Source: Brachypodius melanocephalos | Taxonomy: Eukaryota; Chordata; Aves; Passeriformes; Pycnonotidae | DNA length: 64,000 nucleotides | NCBI GenBank assembly: GCA_013398615.1 | Contig: VZSR01003807.1 | Coordinates: 33,896,854 to 33,960,853, forward strand | Direction: 5' to 3' | Shown here: positions 1-14,400 of the stretch, in pieces | How positions within the stretch are numbered: position 1 is the stretch's first letter | Layout: each line of letters begins with the position of its first letter | Position numbers and translations under genes: made by a program | Notes under the pieces: generated by a model | What the model was told of the DNA's origin: nothing | Database searches by the model: none | The model's input: the letters and a program-made list of their open reading frames with translations, nothing else

Positions 1-2673
1 TGCTCATAATTTGTTTCAGGCTAAAACATCTAGTGTAATCTAAGTACTTTAAATAGTATCTGTTTGCTAATAGAACTGAGAAGACAATAATATGCTTAGA
101 AGCTGGAAAGGATTTTGCATTAAAAGTGTACTATTACTGTGCGTATATTTCTAGCTTTCTCTCTCTTTTTTTCATGTCTAATGGCATTTGAGATTTTCAT
201 GCAATGCTATAATTTTCTAAGTTGGAGCAGTAAGAGAAAAAATATCATAGCCTATATCACAGGATAATGAGATTAGGTATCACTAGCCTTCTCACGTGCC
301 CATGAGTGGTAGGAAAACTATGTTGTGAATTTTTAGCAGCAGAGTCAATGCAAAGATATTGCTGCTATAAAAGCAGTTTCAGTTCCCTTATTTTGTGTGC
401 CCTGTTACTTTTAAAAGTTCAATAAGAAACCAATGTGTATGTGAAAGAATTTAAGTCAACTTTCTGCTCCAAGAAGACAGAACTGAATCTTGCACCAGCT
501 GTCTCCCTGGTTTCTTCCAGGTTCAAAGGCAGCTTAGGGAAGTAGAACAAGTTAAAACGCTCATGATATCCTAACAGTTCTCAGGGAGGGGCACCAGCAA
601 TTTCCCCAGAGCAGGTCAGCTCCCGGCTCCTCCCTGCTGAGAATGACAGTCATAAAATAAGCTGAGCCCTGTGTTTATTGGTTTAGGATTTCCTTACACA
701 CAGATGGTCATTTCTCAACTTAATAGTGAAACAATACAGTTGTGACAAAGAGTAGTAAACCAAAATGGAGACCACTGTCTATTCCAATGTAAAGACATTT
801 TTCTAAACAAACACAAATTTGATTCTATCCAGACAAAATACTTTCTCTTGCAAAACCCTATGTAGCACTACTATCACAAGGTCTAACTTAAATGATACCT
901 GTTCAGCAGGTAAAATGATAATAACTGTACAGAAAGCCAGACTTGTTTCTCAGGCTTTCAGAAAAAAATGCAGTTTTATCCTCCAGGCTTGTAGTTCTAA
1001 AAGAAGTATTGATATGTCATGAAAAGCTTCAGAAAATCTTATTTGGAAGGGCACTGTGAGCATTTATTGCAAAATTCAGGTTGTGTATCCTTTTGGTTTA
1101 GGAGTAATTAGTGACACACACTCGTCTACTAGCATTCAGCTTGAATTCACTAAAAAAAAATAATAAAATGAGTTTTCTGTAATTTAGTTAAGTTGAATTA
1201 ATCCTCTGGAACTGAATATCACGATGTTCTCATTTTTTTCCTGCTTAATGTGTTCTTTAATACAGATGTGCATACATGTAGAAGTTGGAGTGTGAAGAAA
1301 TGATTGCAATGCTTCTCAGAAGAGCATATATTCAGTAGCAGCAAATGGCTTGTGTAAGAGATCTCTAAGATGTCTCTGAAGGTTTTTGATGGTCTGTCCA
1401 AAACCGAGTGAGAAACGGAAAGAACGTGGTAATCTGGAAGAAACTTGCTAAATATGTGGATTTTTCTAGTCTGTTTGCTATTAACAAAATTCATATGAAT
1501 TTTTGTATTCTGCCAGTGAATTAGGCTGGTTTCAGCAGTGTTTCTTTACTCAGTGTGCAGTGCTGCATGGACACAGCTGTGCTGCTCCACAATGGCTTCT
1601 GTGCTGGCAGCTCAAATATCCGCGTGCCACAGTCCTCTGCTTTCCCAACTGCAGGGGTAGCACAGCAAGCTCATCTGGCTCCTTTCCTGCTCTCTACACA
1701 TAACCCACATCAACTACACTGGAAACTGAAAGTCTTGCAGAAATATAATTTATAGTCTTAAATAATGCAGTCATATTTTAAAAAGAAGTCTCCATGGTAT
1801 GTATTCTCCATGGTACTCATGGAAACCCCTCTGTAGTGCTCTGTAGACTCTCTCCTTTGTAGAAGGAGAGACTCTAAGAGACAGGTCCAGAAAGTGCAAT
1901 GAATTGCCTTCTTGGGATGGCTTTCTCTCTCCTAACTACAGAAGAACTCTTGAAGGTTAGCTGACTTCTTGGTGGCTAAAGTTACCTGAGGGAAAAAACC
2001 ACTCATGAGTCAATTTTGAACCTCTCCAAGCTCACAACTTTGGGTCAATTATATATAATATTACAAGTAAGATCATGACCCTGAGTGATAAAATACTGCT
2101 AGGAAAGATGTGAAGGTACAGAAGATGAGGAAGAAAGGTGCAGATTACTAGAAACAAAAAGGAGAAAAAAAATATGGGGATTAAATTACTGAAACCTAAA
2201 ATTTAGGTGGCTTCACATGGAAGGTTAGGCTCTCTTTCAAATTAATTAAATACTTCACTGTCAGAGGCACACCTCTCTCTTAACTCATTGACTTTAAAGA
2301 AAACTCAGTGATTTCAAAATGCAAATATTTAAAGTTGGGTTTCCCAAGTATTAATGTGCACCCAATCCATAGCTGAGGATGTTGCTCTAGCAGGAACTCT
2401 ACACCATTCTGGCGTATCTGTACTTCAGAAAAAAAAAAAAAAAAGATAGACTTTGCAGAACTCACAGAGAGATATAAACCCAAGAACAATTTGAAAGATC
2501 AATATATTGTGGAATAGACATACTCTAGTCACTGGAGTGTAAGTCCAGGAAGAGCACAAGGCAAAATTGGTCTATACAAGAATTGCAGGGAACTCATCCA
2601 AAAGGAACTATGAAGCTACACATTATAATCAGAAACAGAACATTTTCCAGCCTGTTAAAACTTGGATAGATTT

Positions 2674-2689
2674 TGTGTGTGTGTGTGTG
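2674..2689. repeat. Short (TG)n microsatellite
   Basis: Eight consecutive TG units with no interruption. Short enough to be an ordinary background dinucleotide repeat. Confidence 0.85.
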
Positions 2690-3836
2690 AAAACACAATG
2701 CTTTGGATTAGAGGAAGGTGTAAAAGGTTAACAGGTGAAGCAGCTCACTGCCTACCTACCACCAACAGATTGCAGATATTTCTGCAGACATTGACAAAAG
2801 ATATGTTTGGGAAATTCTAATGCTCTTGTCAACTTAATCCTGCTTCAGAAAAGTGGCATTTTAAACAGAGAATAATAAATATCAAGTGTTTGTTTTCTTC
2901 AATTTTCCATATCAGGGAAGACTTGCCACAAACAGAGTTTTCTCTGGAATTATATCTATGATTTTAAAATTGCTCAAGAAGCATTAGGAAGTGTGAATGC
3001 CCAGCTGAACTTGAATAAATTATATTTTTAAGGATATCAGCAAATCAGTTTTAGTGTTACAGAAACCTATGTAAAATAAAATGTAAAAGATATATTAGAT
3101 TAAGTTGAGTTATCAAATTAATCCAGAGATGCTTTCAAGGACACAGGACCCATGAAGATTTAAAAGTCTTCAGTAGGAAGAGCAATTGCTAAAGGACTGG
3201 TAAAGTAAAGATCTCTTTGAGTAAATAGTCTGTCAAAACTGACTATTTATGGGAAGTAATATTAACTTTAATCTGAAGCCAAATTCCTTGAACTAAAACA
3301 TTTTTCTACTCCTTCAAACATTAACTTATCTTATGCTTTTGCTACTTGAATACCTTCTGACAATAAATGGAGACAAAGTGCTGAAGTAATGATGGAAAGC
3401 TATATTATCACTCACTACACTGTATTTCCTATGTGAAAGGAGAGAGATCTTTATTTCCCCAAACTAGATACTAAGATTTTGCTCTAAAATGTTAAATCTA
3501 TGAAATGTTTCCATTATTAGCACTTTCCTGTATTTCTAAGTGTTGCTTTTTGATGCCCTAAAATGGACTACCAACTCTGTCAAGGGATTCAGTAGCCACT
3601 TTGCACAACACCAAGTTAAACATTCAGATACCATCAACATCTTCCAGACAGCTGCAGCACAGTCCAAGCTCACGGTGCTCAAACACCAGCTCCCTCAAGC
3701 CCTGACCCTGCCAACGTTCTTGGACCCCAAACTTGTTTTCATGAGGTAGCAGTCTCACAGTCTCATGCCACAGAGAGAACCACTATGTTTTCTGAGAACA
3801 TGCTTGCCAGAGCAGATGCCACACACATTGGAGGAG

Positions 3837-3882
3837 AAAAAAAAAAAAAAAAAAAAGAAGACGAAAAAGAAAAAGAAAAAAT
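3837..3882 (+). repeat. A-rich simple repeat
   Basis: An uninterrupted run of about 20 A followed by AAAAAG-like units. It could be the tail of a decayed retrocopy, but nothing recognisable lies upstream, so it is called only as low-complexity sequence. Confidence 0.8.
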
Positions 3883-6800
3883 AGAACCAAGATTTTCTGA
3901 AACTGCAGAAAATTAAATTTCCTCTTGGGAAACCGACAAGCCTACTTCATGTGATCTACAGAGAATATAAGACTTAAGACTGGCTGCCTCCCAGGAGGTT
4001 CCCATTAACCAGAAAGTATTTGTTATTTGACAAGACAACTTTTTAATTTTCCTCTCTTGGAACTATTCAGTTTGCTTTTAAATATTTATTCAGCCAAATA
4101 GCAAGCAATTCACTCCACAGACCAGTGCTAGTCTGCTGTTCTGGGAAGAAAGGGGGTCAGGTTTAAGTTCCTGCTCCATTAGTTATTTAATCAATTATCC
4201 AAATTGGCAAGGTTTCAAGAGGAGAAAGTCACTAACTTCATCCCAAAATAACCATTCAGTGAGTAGCTAGGGCACATTTCTGACCTGAAATTGCCTATGA
4301 GTGAAATTTTTTCTCAACTCAGGAGTGTGTTTATGTGTTTAAAAGGTCATCCATCTCAGTGGTAAGTGCTCTAACCACTGGATATTTGGGCATCAATTAG
4401 CAGCATGTTCTAATAATTTTGGAAAAAAGGCAGGTTGGTCTTACACCTTTTTTTTCCAGGGGACAGTAGAGACCTCCCCAGTGCTGAAAGGAGATACCTT
4501 AGAAATTTATTACTGTCCCATCATATTTTCTTGGAGATATTCTTCCTTCTGCTTGATGATTTCTCTGGTTGCCCCTCTTAGCCATCTATCTCCTGTGCTT
4601 TGTGCAGGAAGGTCCAGGGTAGAGAAAGTCTTCATAAACAAAGTATCTCTTAGTTAGACATTGCAATGCTTGATGGTTGCATCCAAAAATGTGTTAGGGT
4701 TCTAAAAGCAGAACAATTCACTACATCAATTTTGATGTCTTGTCCTCCTGTTGGGTGAAGCACTCATATTTTAATGTTTATGAGGTGTATGGGCATCCCT
4801 CAGGAAGACAAGCAGTACAGACAGGGCAGTGGGAAACCCAGAGAACGTGTAATATCATGGCACTGAAAACAGGAGAGTGTTAATCACAAAGTCTGTTTTA
4901 AATTTTACCCAGGCAGAAGTTAAGCACCCTGTATAAGATGAAAAAGAGATGCATCTATCTGTTCAGGCTTTGGATTTTGTTAGCAAAGTAAACTTATATT
5001 TAGAAACTGAAGTGAGGGAAAAAAGAAATGGAATCAAGATTTCTTTTAAAATAAAAGGATAAGAGATGTGTAGGTGTTCTCCTAATGATATTGTGATTAG
5101 ATTTGCTAGCCAGAACATTGACATTATGAGTTCAGTTGTGCTGATTCCTTGCTGTAGTTGTGGCACTGCAACCTACTATTCCCAGAGACTGTACCAAGAT
5201 AAAACATTGGCCACACCTGCAGGAACCATGACTAGAATGAGGGAAATAAGTACTTATTTGCCCACACAGTAGTGGTGAATGACTCTTTAGCCTACTGCCT
5301 GACACACCTGCTCAAGGAATGAGTGAGCGCAGTACTTGGTCCATGAGCCAGAACAATGACATGTTTACAATTCTCAAACTTGTCCACTCTTCAGAAGACT
5401 TAGGGTTCTTCTGGGGACAGATACAAATAAAAATTTTAACGCTAAGAACTGAGTAAGGAATGTGCAATTTCAGGACAAGGTGGTAGAGTTTGTTGCTGGG
5501 AACTCAGGAGACATTTGGCTGGGAGACATGGTGTTGGTTTGCAGTGAATCCCAATTGCCATACATTGCTTAGGTTTGGAAGCAGCCTTGGTCTGCATGGA
5601 TTAGAGTTCTGTTGAAGCAAAGTAGAAGACTGGAAGCTTTGCTTACAGCCTGTACCAAATGTACTGCAACCTGCAGTGGGGACAAGAGGATCTGAAATAA
5701 TTAGTCCTGCAAATAGCCTCAAACTACTTTCAGGGTAATAGCATTTTGTCTGAGACAACAAACTGGAACTTGTCTGTGGTAAAACATATTGATCATGCTT
5801 AAATATAAGGACCTCCACACCAGGTGCCTTGATCTACTGCTCTGCTCCTATTGTGATGAATTGGTTGCTAATTCAGACAAAAACATCCAAGTCACATTTT
5901 CTGCTGTCTAAAAACCTTTACAGAGCTGTAAGTCTCTATGTGGATTTTGCTCTTGTTTGTCACAGATAATTGCTACTGAAAGCTCCAAATTTTCCCCATT
6001 TCTTTCTCTCCCTAGGGCAAATAAAATAACTTTTCAATAATTAAGTAAAAAGGAATAATTGGGAAAATGATACAAAGGACAAGACAGAAATTAAAAAGTG
6101 AAATAAAACAAATATGAGGAACAAAATACAGGGAAAAAGTTTCACAGAAGTTAAGGAAATGATAAGTAATGACTAAGTGGGAACCAACTAGAAAGGAAAA
6201 CAGGTGGTAATGAATCAGGAGGAAAATATTATTTTGAAGCAATAATTTATAGAAAGCTTAAAAAGTATACATACTATATATATATAGAGATCATTTTGTA
6301 TACATTCAAATGTATACATACCAGTAGATAGCTATCTAGACTGATCAGAGAATATCTTCTCAAGTCTATACTAGCCTTCACTCATTGCTGGTGAAATAGC
6401 CTATTATTATCTTGCATTACCTCCCCTTCATGGCAAATTGTTGCCTATATTTTGGGGAAAATCTGTGCTAAACTAATTTCGTACTGTATGGGGAGCATGG
6501 ATAGAGCTGGGGAACTTAGAGCCTTGGCTTCCATTTGTAGCTGTGCTTCTCTGACCTCCAGGGAGGAATAATTCTGGAGTTATCTTTTTCTACTTACCTG
6601 AAAACCATAGATAATCCATAACTATTACATGGCATTAAGCACTGACAAAAACAGGGCACAAACATCAAAATTACTTATTCTGTAACAGCCCAGTGAAAGG
6701 AACAAATATCTGCATAGTAATGTGAGCAGAAAGAAGTACAAATTAGGCCAATCCAAAAAAGTTCAAGGAAAAAAAAATTGTCACTTCATAAAACCACCAG

Positions 6801-6909
6801 AGCAAATTCCTCTATTGGGAAAAAAAACACAAACCCAAACTGCTGAGTTATAAAGAGGAGGATTTTAACCAGGTAAGGTGCCTGTGAAGATGAGCTGCTA
6901 CTGCAGACC

Positions 6910-7180
6910 AGGAAGAACAGGAGTATATATTTGTGTGTATGTACATATATATACCTTGTATATATGCATATTCCTTTATAAGTGTGAGTATATATATAGG
7001 TATATGTATGTGTGTATATACATGTACAAGAATTATATATATATGCATATATATGTGTGTATACACACACACACATCTATATCTAATCTATATCTATATC
7101 TATATCTATCTATATCATCTATATCTATATCTATATCTATATCTATATCCATATCTATATCTATCTATATCTATATACAG
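6910..7180. repeat. Compound TA/TG/CA and (TATATC)n microsatellite
   Basis: The left part (about 6910-7073) mixes TATA, TGTG and ACAC runs, including a short CA block ending near 7073. The right part (about 7074-7178) is a TATATC hexamer array with TATC tetramer slips and one CATATC variant. Open frames on both strands across this block (for example 6933-7283 + and 6786-7076 -) translate only repeated Tyr/Ile/Ser/Leu and are not genes. Alternating purine-pyrimidine blocks can adopt non-B DNA. Confidence 0.92.
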
Positions 7181-10100
7181 ACTAATTATATGGTTAAGGC
7201 ATAGGGATTCTGTTCATCAGATTAAACTACTGCCGTTAAATACCTCAACACAGAAAGCTGCAGGTTTTCCCACTAACTTCTAGTAGGACATGATATAATT
7301 CCTCTAGATCTACAGCTGCATGATTTTTTTTTTTCATCATCTTGGAAGAATGAAAGACAACTTGCTATTTTTACACCAAAGAAACCCCAACAAAACTTGG
7401 AATTGTGCAAATTGCAAGAAAAATTGTTTTGAAACAGGTGTATTTGTAAGGGTTCTCCTCTGAAATACCTTTCACTGCAGTGTCTTTTCCATTATAAAGA
7501 AGTAACAAATTGGTTTTATCATAATCAATCTTTTAAATTTATCTATCACTAATTTGACCTAAAGTAGAATTACTGGCTGAAAAAAGGTCCACCTCTTAAA
7601 TATTCAATTTATGTTTTTGTTCTTTTGGAGACCTGGTTAAACTGTAAAATTTCCATCACTGAAGTCAGGTTTTCAAATGGCTGAGTGTTTCATTAATAAC
7701 ATAACAGACTCTATTTCTGCCTTTTTATTGAATTGAGTTGATTCATTCATACTGTAGTTTGCGTGTACTCACACATAGTAGCCATCTTTCTATTTATTTC
7801 ATTGATTGCATGAAATTAAGTTATTTTCAAGCTCATGCTGGATTTTATTGACTGTATAAAAATTCTCAGCCTCGAGTTTCATTGCAGTGTACTGCTGTGT
7901 TTCACTCCAGTGCAAGCAGTCTGGGGTTCCTTCCCATGGAATATTGGCACCACTTGCCATGCAAGGCTTAAACATCTAGTATCTGAAAAGATCTATAAAC
8001 CAGATGTAATTATGGCTGTTAAATTTTTTTTTGGTTATGGTTGCTTTAAAAATACAAATGCTCTCATCTATTTGCACTTGCCTTCCCTAGGATGCCTGTG
8101 GAAAAAAGACTTTTCATCTCAAGGGGGTCCTTAAGGAAACACACTTCTAGCTATATGCATTTTAACTGCCAAAATATTTTAAATGCAATTTAAAAATTTC
8201 TCATTGCTCTCTCTCTAAATATTTGTAGTTTGAATCTCAAATACTGTCAGCTTGCTGCAGGTGGGCATGCAAGCCAGTGCTGGAGGTCCAGCAGGTCAGG
8301 AAGCCATTGAGGCTCTGTGAGGTGAAATAATTGGAAATTTAGCCAGTGTTGTCCAGGACGCTCTGCTGGGGAGGCAGCTGGTGGTTCCTTTGCTCACCAG
8401 GCATGCTGCCCAGAAAGGGTAGCTGGTAAGCATCTGTAGGGAAATCATGGAGAGCATCCAGGCAGTGAAGTTCAATCCCTTCCCTAAGCTCCTACCTTCC
8501 AACCCTAATACCAGCCCTAATAGTGAATGTAGGACATCAGCTGTCTCAGTGTAGCTGCTTGAGGTGAACGTTGTTTGTGGCAAACATTCTCACTAGAAAG
8601 CCTCCTAATTATTGCAAGTTCTAGAATTAGCAAGCTTGTTATGTTCCCAAAAGACATTTGTTGGATACTACTGCATTTTCTTTCTCCATCCATCTAAATG
8701 AGGTTGCTTAAAAACTCTTTTTTAAGTCTGGTAGTTGCAAGAAACTAATTAGCATCTGTGTCAGAGCAATCTTACTTCATTATGCTTAAACATTGGCCTT
8801 TAAACTACGGGTATTTAGAACTGCTGAATAACAGTCTTAAGCAGCTAGTTTGTGAAAATCTTTTATTGTCAGCTTAAATAAATCATAAAATCAGTATAGC
8901 CTAGGTTGATAGCCTTGGCTAATAAATTTTATTCCAAATCTAACATACAGGCATTAATTTGATGCTTTCTAAGTGTAGTTGGGTGTCTTTTCATTCCATT
9001 TAAATGCAATACTCAGCAGTAGTAGCTGTAAAATATTTCCCATTACAAATTATAAATTGCAAAACTTTGTTTTTCTGTTTTTAAAAGTTAAATTAGTGGT
9101 CTTCTTTCACTGACCGCACTAATGCCAATTCTAATTTCAAAGCATGAACTATTTCCACTGAAAAATAAACTTGATGGAGAATTCCAGATCGATTTCTACC
9201 AAAAGTTCTATCTCCTCCCTCTAAGACAAGACTTTCACTGTTTTGCCAAACAGCAAGGACTCAGTTCTGATAAACTATTTGCCACATGAGTAACTTGATG
9301 TACACAATCAGTCAATTTATTTGAATACACATACTCCCTGTGCTTTGCATCTACACAAATAATTTTAGGATTGATGCCTTCATTCACCACAACCTTAATT
9401 TCAAGGAAGGTGTTTCTTCTCTAGTTTAAGCCATGGAAGAAACTGTACTGAAATCCTATCTTGTGAGAATATGATTTTGACTCATTTTGCTTCCCAAAAT
9501 TGAAATAATTTTCCTGGGTTTACTTTGGAAGAAAAACCTCAAAAAAAGAGAAACATCTAAATTGTTTCTGATAAGCTGGTATGTGTATTACAATCCATAT
9601 ACAATACCTTTTATTCTATCCAAAACATTTCGGTGAAGAAACTGTTTTTTTTGAAGACTTCTAAATCTGTGTCTTTTATTTCAAGAGATGTTTGAAATTT
9701 GAATTGTCATGCTGATAAGCAGAGAGAACTGGTTTTGTTGCTTTGTGAGCCTGCTTCACCCCGTGGTGTCTGGCATGGTCCCCTGGCCACCTGCGTCCAT
9801 CTGTCCTTGGTTAGTAATCTGCTCTGGCTACTGCTGCTGGTACCTGACTTCACAAGATGTGGTGACTCATTGGAAGAAAATCTTTAAACACACAGGGAGT
9901 TAATGCTGCTTAGTTTTACAAAGAAAAGCTCTTGACAAATGCAGATTGCCCCCCCCAAATATTCCAGATTTTAAAAAGTCCATATTCACTGCCTCAATGA
10001 GAAAAATAATTTTGAAGGAAGCACATGTTTTATGTCATGGTGACCTTCAAAGTTTAGACCTTATGGATCCCTGCCTGTCACCTCTATTTTAACATTGCAA

Positions 10101-13100
10101 TGGGAAAACAGGCTTTCCTGCAATTTCAGCTCTAACGCACTCTCTCAGCTTGAAATTCCTGTAGTAGCTGTCCTGGATAAACTAAGAGGAAGAAGATATC
10201 TGCAGGAAAGACAAGAGACCTTTGAACAGATGGATTATTAATTAAATATTAATTTTCTTTGTTGATGGCTTTCCTTCATTCAGTAGCATTTTTTACCTAG
10301 TAGGTTTAGACTGTAGCATAAAATGATTCCAATAGTTTTAAGCTGATTTTTTTTTTCCCAAAAGAGTACTAGGCTTAAATTAGACAAAATAAGCCATTTT
10401 ACATAAAAATCCATGATAAATAACAGATGTTTATTTAATCTACACTTGTTTTTACATTTATGTATTTATTTGCTCTTCTAGTGGCAGATATGGGGGAAAC
10501 CCCCGACACTCCAAACATTAGAATGTTTCAATTTAGCCAGGTATGGGAGTGTATGGTTAAATAATTTTCTATTGTCAGCTCAAAAATGCAGCTTTACGTA
10601 GTAAAGGAAAAATCTGTGAGGATGTTTGCTCACAGATTATATATCTATTCCAGAATCAAATGTCTGGGATTTACAGTCTCTCTACAAAATAATAATAATA
10701 AAAATAAAAAAAACCCAAACCAAACCAAAACAATCTGTGAAAACACTTTTTAGAACAAAATAAAAATATTTGCGTGTTGTTAATTCATTTCTCTCTGCCC
10801 CAGTTTCTGAAATACAAGTAAGTATTTCCAGTAAGCTGTCCTTGAAGAACTAAACGTCTCAGAGGACCGGTAATCACATTTTTGGAGCCTTTCACCTCTA
10901 GTTCACTGATTCAAATACAGCCAACATGCAGTAGTGACGGAAAATCATTGAGATTTGAAAGCTGGTTTGTGGCCTGTGTGAAATGAACTGGTATTTCACT
11001 CCATTTCTTAGAGGATCCTGTGCAGGCACCTGGCACTTCTGAAAGCACTGATGCTGAGCTCCTTGCAGGATCCAGTCAGGTCCCCAGGGAGTCACAACCA
11101 GGGCTGGTTTCTTTGAGGAAGACAAAAGCTGAGGTTATCAACTAAAATCCCATTCCAGACAGGTTTCCTCAGTACATAGATCACTTGGAGCAAATTGGTC
11201 CTTAGCCACCTGGAAGATCTCAGTAGGCAAACATTTTCTCATGTCAAGAAGCCAGCCAAACCAGGCTGAAACGGGAGATCATTCTGGGATCATCACACTG
11301 CACTGGTGCTTCCTGTGCTCCACAAAGGCTGGGTGAAAACAGTTTCATTTTCCACTTCTGCTAATCTAGTACTTTGTACTTTTCATTGGCATTAAATATA
11401 CTTAATTTAGGAAGAAAAACAGCAGAAAAATGTTTCTTTCTGCAGAAAAAATTACTATAATTTTCGAGGGCAAGGGTGACTGTCTCTTTTTTTAGACAGA
11501 GGTTCATCCATAGTTAGGAACAGTTAATAAAATGTTCTTTGTTGACATAATACCTACCACATTCTAGAAAATTTGTCTGACAATAATTTCTTCTCATCAG
11601 CCACAAATTTCTTCAGTTCTGTTTTGCAGTGAAGGTTTTACATTATGTCTTAAATGATCGCATCTCCTTTATGTTCAGGACTTATCTTCACGAAACTTGC
11701 ATATGTTTTTATGAAAATAAAATAGGGTTTTTTTCTGAACCTTAAATATGCTGTATTAGGAGTTTCCTCAGAGGAAAGAAAGAAAAGTCTATCTTCATTA
11801 ACCACTAAATATAATGTGGGGAAATTAAAACGTTCAGATGTCATGTCAGCTATATACTTTGTCTTCTATGATGTCACATTTGATTTTCTTTTTTTACGAC
11901 TTTGACAACATCATATTAAAATTTTGATTGTACAATGACAGCAAAGGCTTTGAATCATTCAGCTTATGAGTGCAGTCTTACAGGAAGACTGTTTTGTATT
12001 TCTTGCCATTTCTGAAAAACTGACATTTAAAAAAAAAGAATGGGAAAATAGTTACTAATAATTAATTAATAACTTGAGCTTAGCAAAGGTAACATCATTT
12101 TAATAGAATATCACACAAATCAAAACCAGATTAACTATAACACGCCGTGTTTTTCAAAAGTCACTTGAAACATTTTTCTCAGGTTGACATTTTGGCCCTG
12201 AGAAATAGATAGCAAGCCTCCAATTAATTTTCAGTGGAGTCAGGACTTCTTTCTAACTGAAGAAAGCCCATACATTTCTAATCTGATTTCAGTGATATCA
12301 CTCTGAATTCTGTGGTACTTGGTTGAATTACCCATCTCTTGTCTTAGCATACACTCATGCTATTAATGTTTACTGAAGTCAATGGGGCTTTTTCCATTTG
12401 ACTCCCATAAGGGAGTCAAACAGTTAATGTTGGAGTCTCTTGGGCAAATTTTGCAAGTCTTTCAGGATTTATACTGTGCCTTTTCCCATGATGACTTGTT
12501 TTTGCCAGCTTTATTTTTTTGTTCCATTTTACCTCTGTCTGGTGTTAAATAAGTGCAGTCTGTTCGTTCATTTGTATCAAATAACTTTATTTGTAGCCCT
12601 TTTCAGAGTGTCCAAATTTGTCTTTTCTTCATTATGACTTAAAGTTATTTTTAAATCACTAAGGATATTTTTAATCACTAAAGATAGAAACATTTACCCT
12701 CCATCTTGATTAAATGAATGTAGTCCTTTTGTATCAGAACCTGAAAGCAAATAAATGCCATTTTAAGAAATGTGTTATTCCCACTCCCTAATATGAAATT
12801 TCAGTGGTATCAGATATGAAAATATCATTCACAGTCAAACATTTTCCAGTAAACATGACTATTATTTGGTCACAATAAAGCTGCCCCTAGCAAAACATTT
12901 ATTACTCTTTCTCACAAGAATTATCTCAGCTGAGCTGCCTGGGCAGGTAAGAACTGCAGGCCTGACTACTGCTTAGGAGGGTAAAGTGTGGAATATTCCA
13001 TACAAGATACAAAAGAAACCCTTCCAGCTATGATAATGGGGAAAAATACAGTGATCTTTTCATGTCCCCATTCCTCAAAAATGGATAGCAGGGTTGTCTT

Positions 13101-14245
13101 TGATTCTGCTCACAGCAGTGCCTGAGGAGAACCTCTTACTAATTTAGCTGGGATCAGAATCATGACCAAAGTTATACTAAGAAATGTGCTTACATTCCCT
13201 GAGAAACAGCTGATGTTTATTCAAGAGTTTTGTCTGTCATTAAATACATGTATTTTTCTGTTCATCTCTCTTCCAGCATCTCTGAATTCCAACTCAAAGA
13301 TAAGAGTGTCTGTTTCCACTATAAGTGGTGAAAATTAGTTACGGATCACTTACACTACATTATTTTAGTTCACTTATTTAACCTGAATCTAGCGTGTTTC
13401 TACACATGAATCACCCTGGGATGGCATTTTTTCATCCTTATATGAACATTTACATGTTTGTGTTACTTTCCTACCAATAAGCCAATCATTTCAAAATGTA
13501 CAATTGGAAACAAGATATCACAATCCAATAACATTTCATTCTGCAATATCAATATCAGTCCTCAAATATTCTGGTGGAAATAAAAATGCAGAAGCTACCA
13601 GGACAAAATCCTCCGTTCTTATCATTTACTGCTCAATCTCTACCCAAACAAACTCTGGTCAAAGACAACAACTGGTATCTATGAAAGTGCAGAGTAAAAA
13701 TGTCAAAGTGGAATAGCCTGCTACCAATTCTATGTTTTTAACATCCATCCATCTCAATGGTTTCAGACTTTGAACACTGCCTCCAAAAACCGGACTAAAT
13801 TGAAATCAGAATCTGAGTGTTTCCCTTAGACCTATATGTGTTTTGACTGCGAACAGGTTGACTATTAAAGGTGATAGAGAAACTTACTTCCATGATAACC
13901 TTTAAATCTCATTGTTTCAGACTGCCACCAGCTGTGGCTGGTAAGACATACTGAAACCATTCAGATGAGTCTTATAGAGATTCATCTCTGCATTACAAGG
14001 AGAAAACTATCATCCTGTGACTTGTACAGAAAAGTAAAATCTACAGAATTACCAGATTTTGCAAATGATGTGCTTTACTTGTATGTAAGACCACTTGAAT
14101 CCCTTTACCCAGTGTAACACAGGACTAAGGAATCCTTTGGAAGTAAGAAACAACGCTATGAGAAAGTACCACTGAAACACATGAAAAGGCACAAGCCACA
14201 GGCAAGGAAAAAAATCCAACAAAATTTAGCAAAAAGCAGGAATTA
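7181..14245. other. Gene-free AT-rich unique DNA
   Basis: No exon or clear transposon is seen. A perfect short hairpin lies at 12397-12420 and is listed separately. The stretch around 12230-12390 has phrases resembling very old amniote interspersed repeats (ACTGAAGTCAATGGGGC and a TGATTTCAGTGATATCACT-like phrase), too eroded to assign. A telomere-like CCCTAAT doublet near 8503-8521 is too short to call. Confidence 0.55.
12397..12420. other. Perfect hairpin, 10-bp arms and 4-nt loop
   Basis: TTTGACTCCC, loop ATAA, then GGGAGTCAAA. The arms match without mismatch and the flanking bases do not extend the stem. No pyrimidine terminator or RNA-gene context is seen, so the role is unknown. It may be a remnant of an old repeat or chance. 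Confidence 0.8.
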
Positions 14246-14248
14246 GGT

Positions 14249-14258
14249 GGGGGGGGGG
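14249..14258 (+). repeat. G10 homopolymer upstream of the CpG island
   Basis: Ten consecutive G, about 150 bp before the pyrimidine tract. It is a possible G-rich structural element, but a single run alone does not define a quadruplex. Confidence 0.85.
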
Positions 14259-14400
14259 AAAGACATTTTCCCCCAGCCTCCTCCAGTCATTAGCTTTATC
14301 ACAGCACCAGCTTCTGGAGAAGGGAGTGAAGATTGAGTGTGAATCTTATATTTGTACTCGTTGTCTACTTGGCAAAGAGGCAAGAGGCTGCTTTATTTAT

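Larger units (their letters stand above)
1..6909. other. Gene-free AT-rich unique DNA with minor simple repeats
   Basis: I see no exon, RNA gene or recognisable transposon here. Open frames are under about 105 codons and look like chance. Small simple repeats are a TG run (2674-2689), an A run (2428-2444) and an A-rich stretch (3837-3882). An imperfect hairpin with 8-bp arms (CTCTCCTT/AAGGAGAG) lies near 1843-1863. Very old, eroded repeats may be present but cannot be named by eye. Confidence 0.6.

Noticed and set aside
1843..1863. Hairpin CTCTCCTT...AAGGAGAG
   Set aside because: Arms of 8 bp only, with mismatches beyond. Expected by chance in this length of DNA.
6933..7283. 116-codon Tyr/Ile/Leu/Ser ORF and overlapping frames
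   Set aside because: Translation of the TA/TG/TATATC microsatellite.
12230..12390. Possible very old amniote interspersed repeat
   Set aside because: Only two or three short phrases resemble such repeats. Too eroded to call without a profile search.
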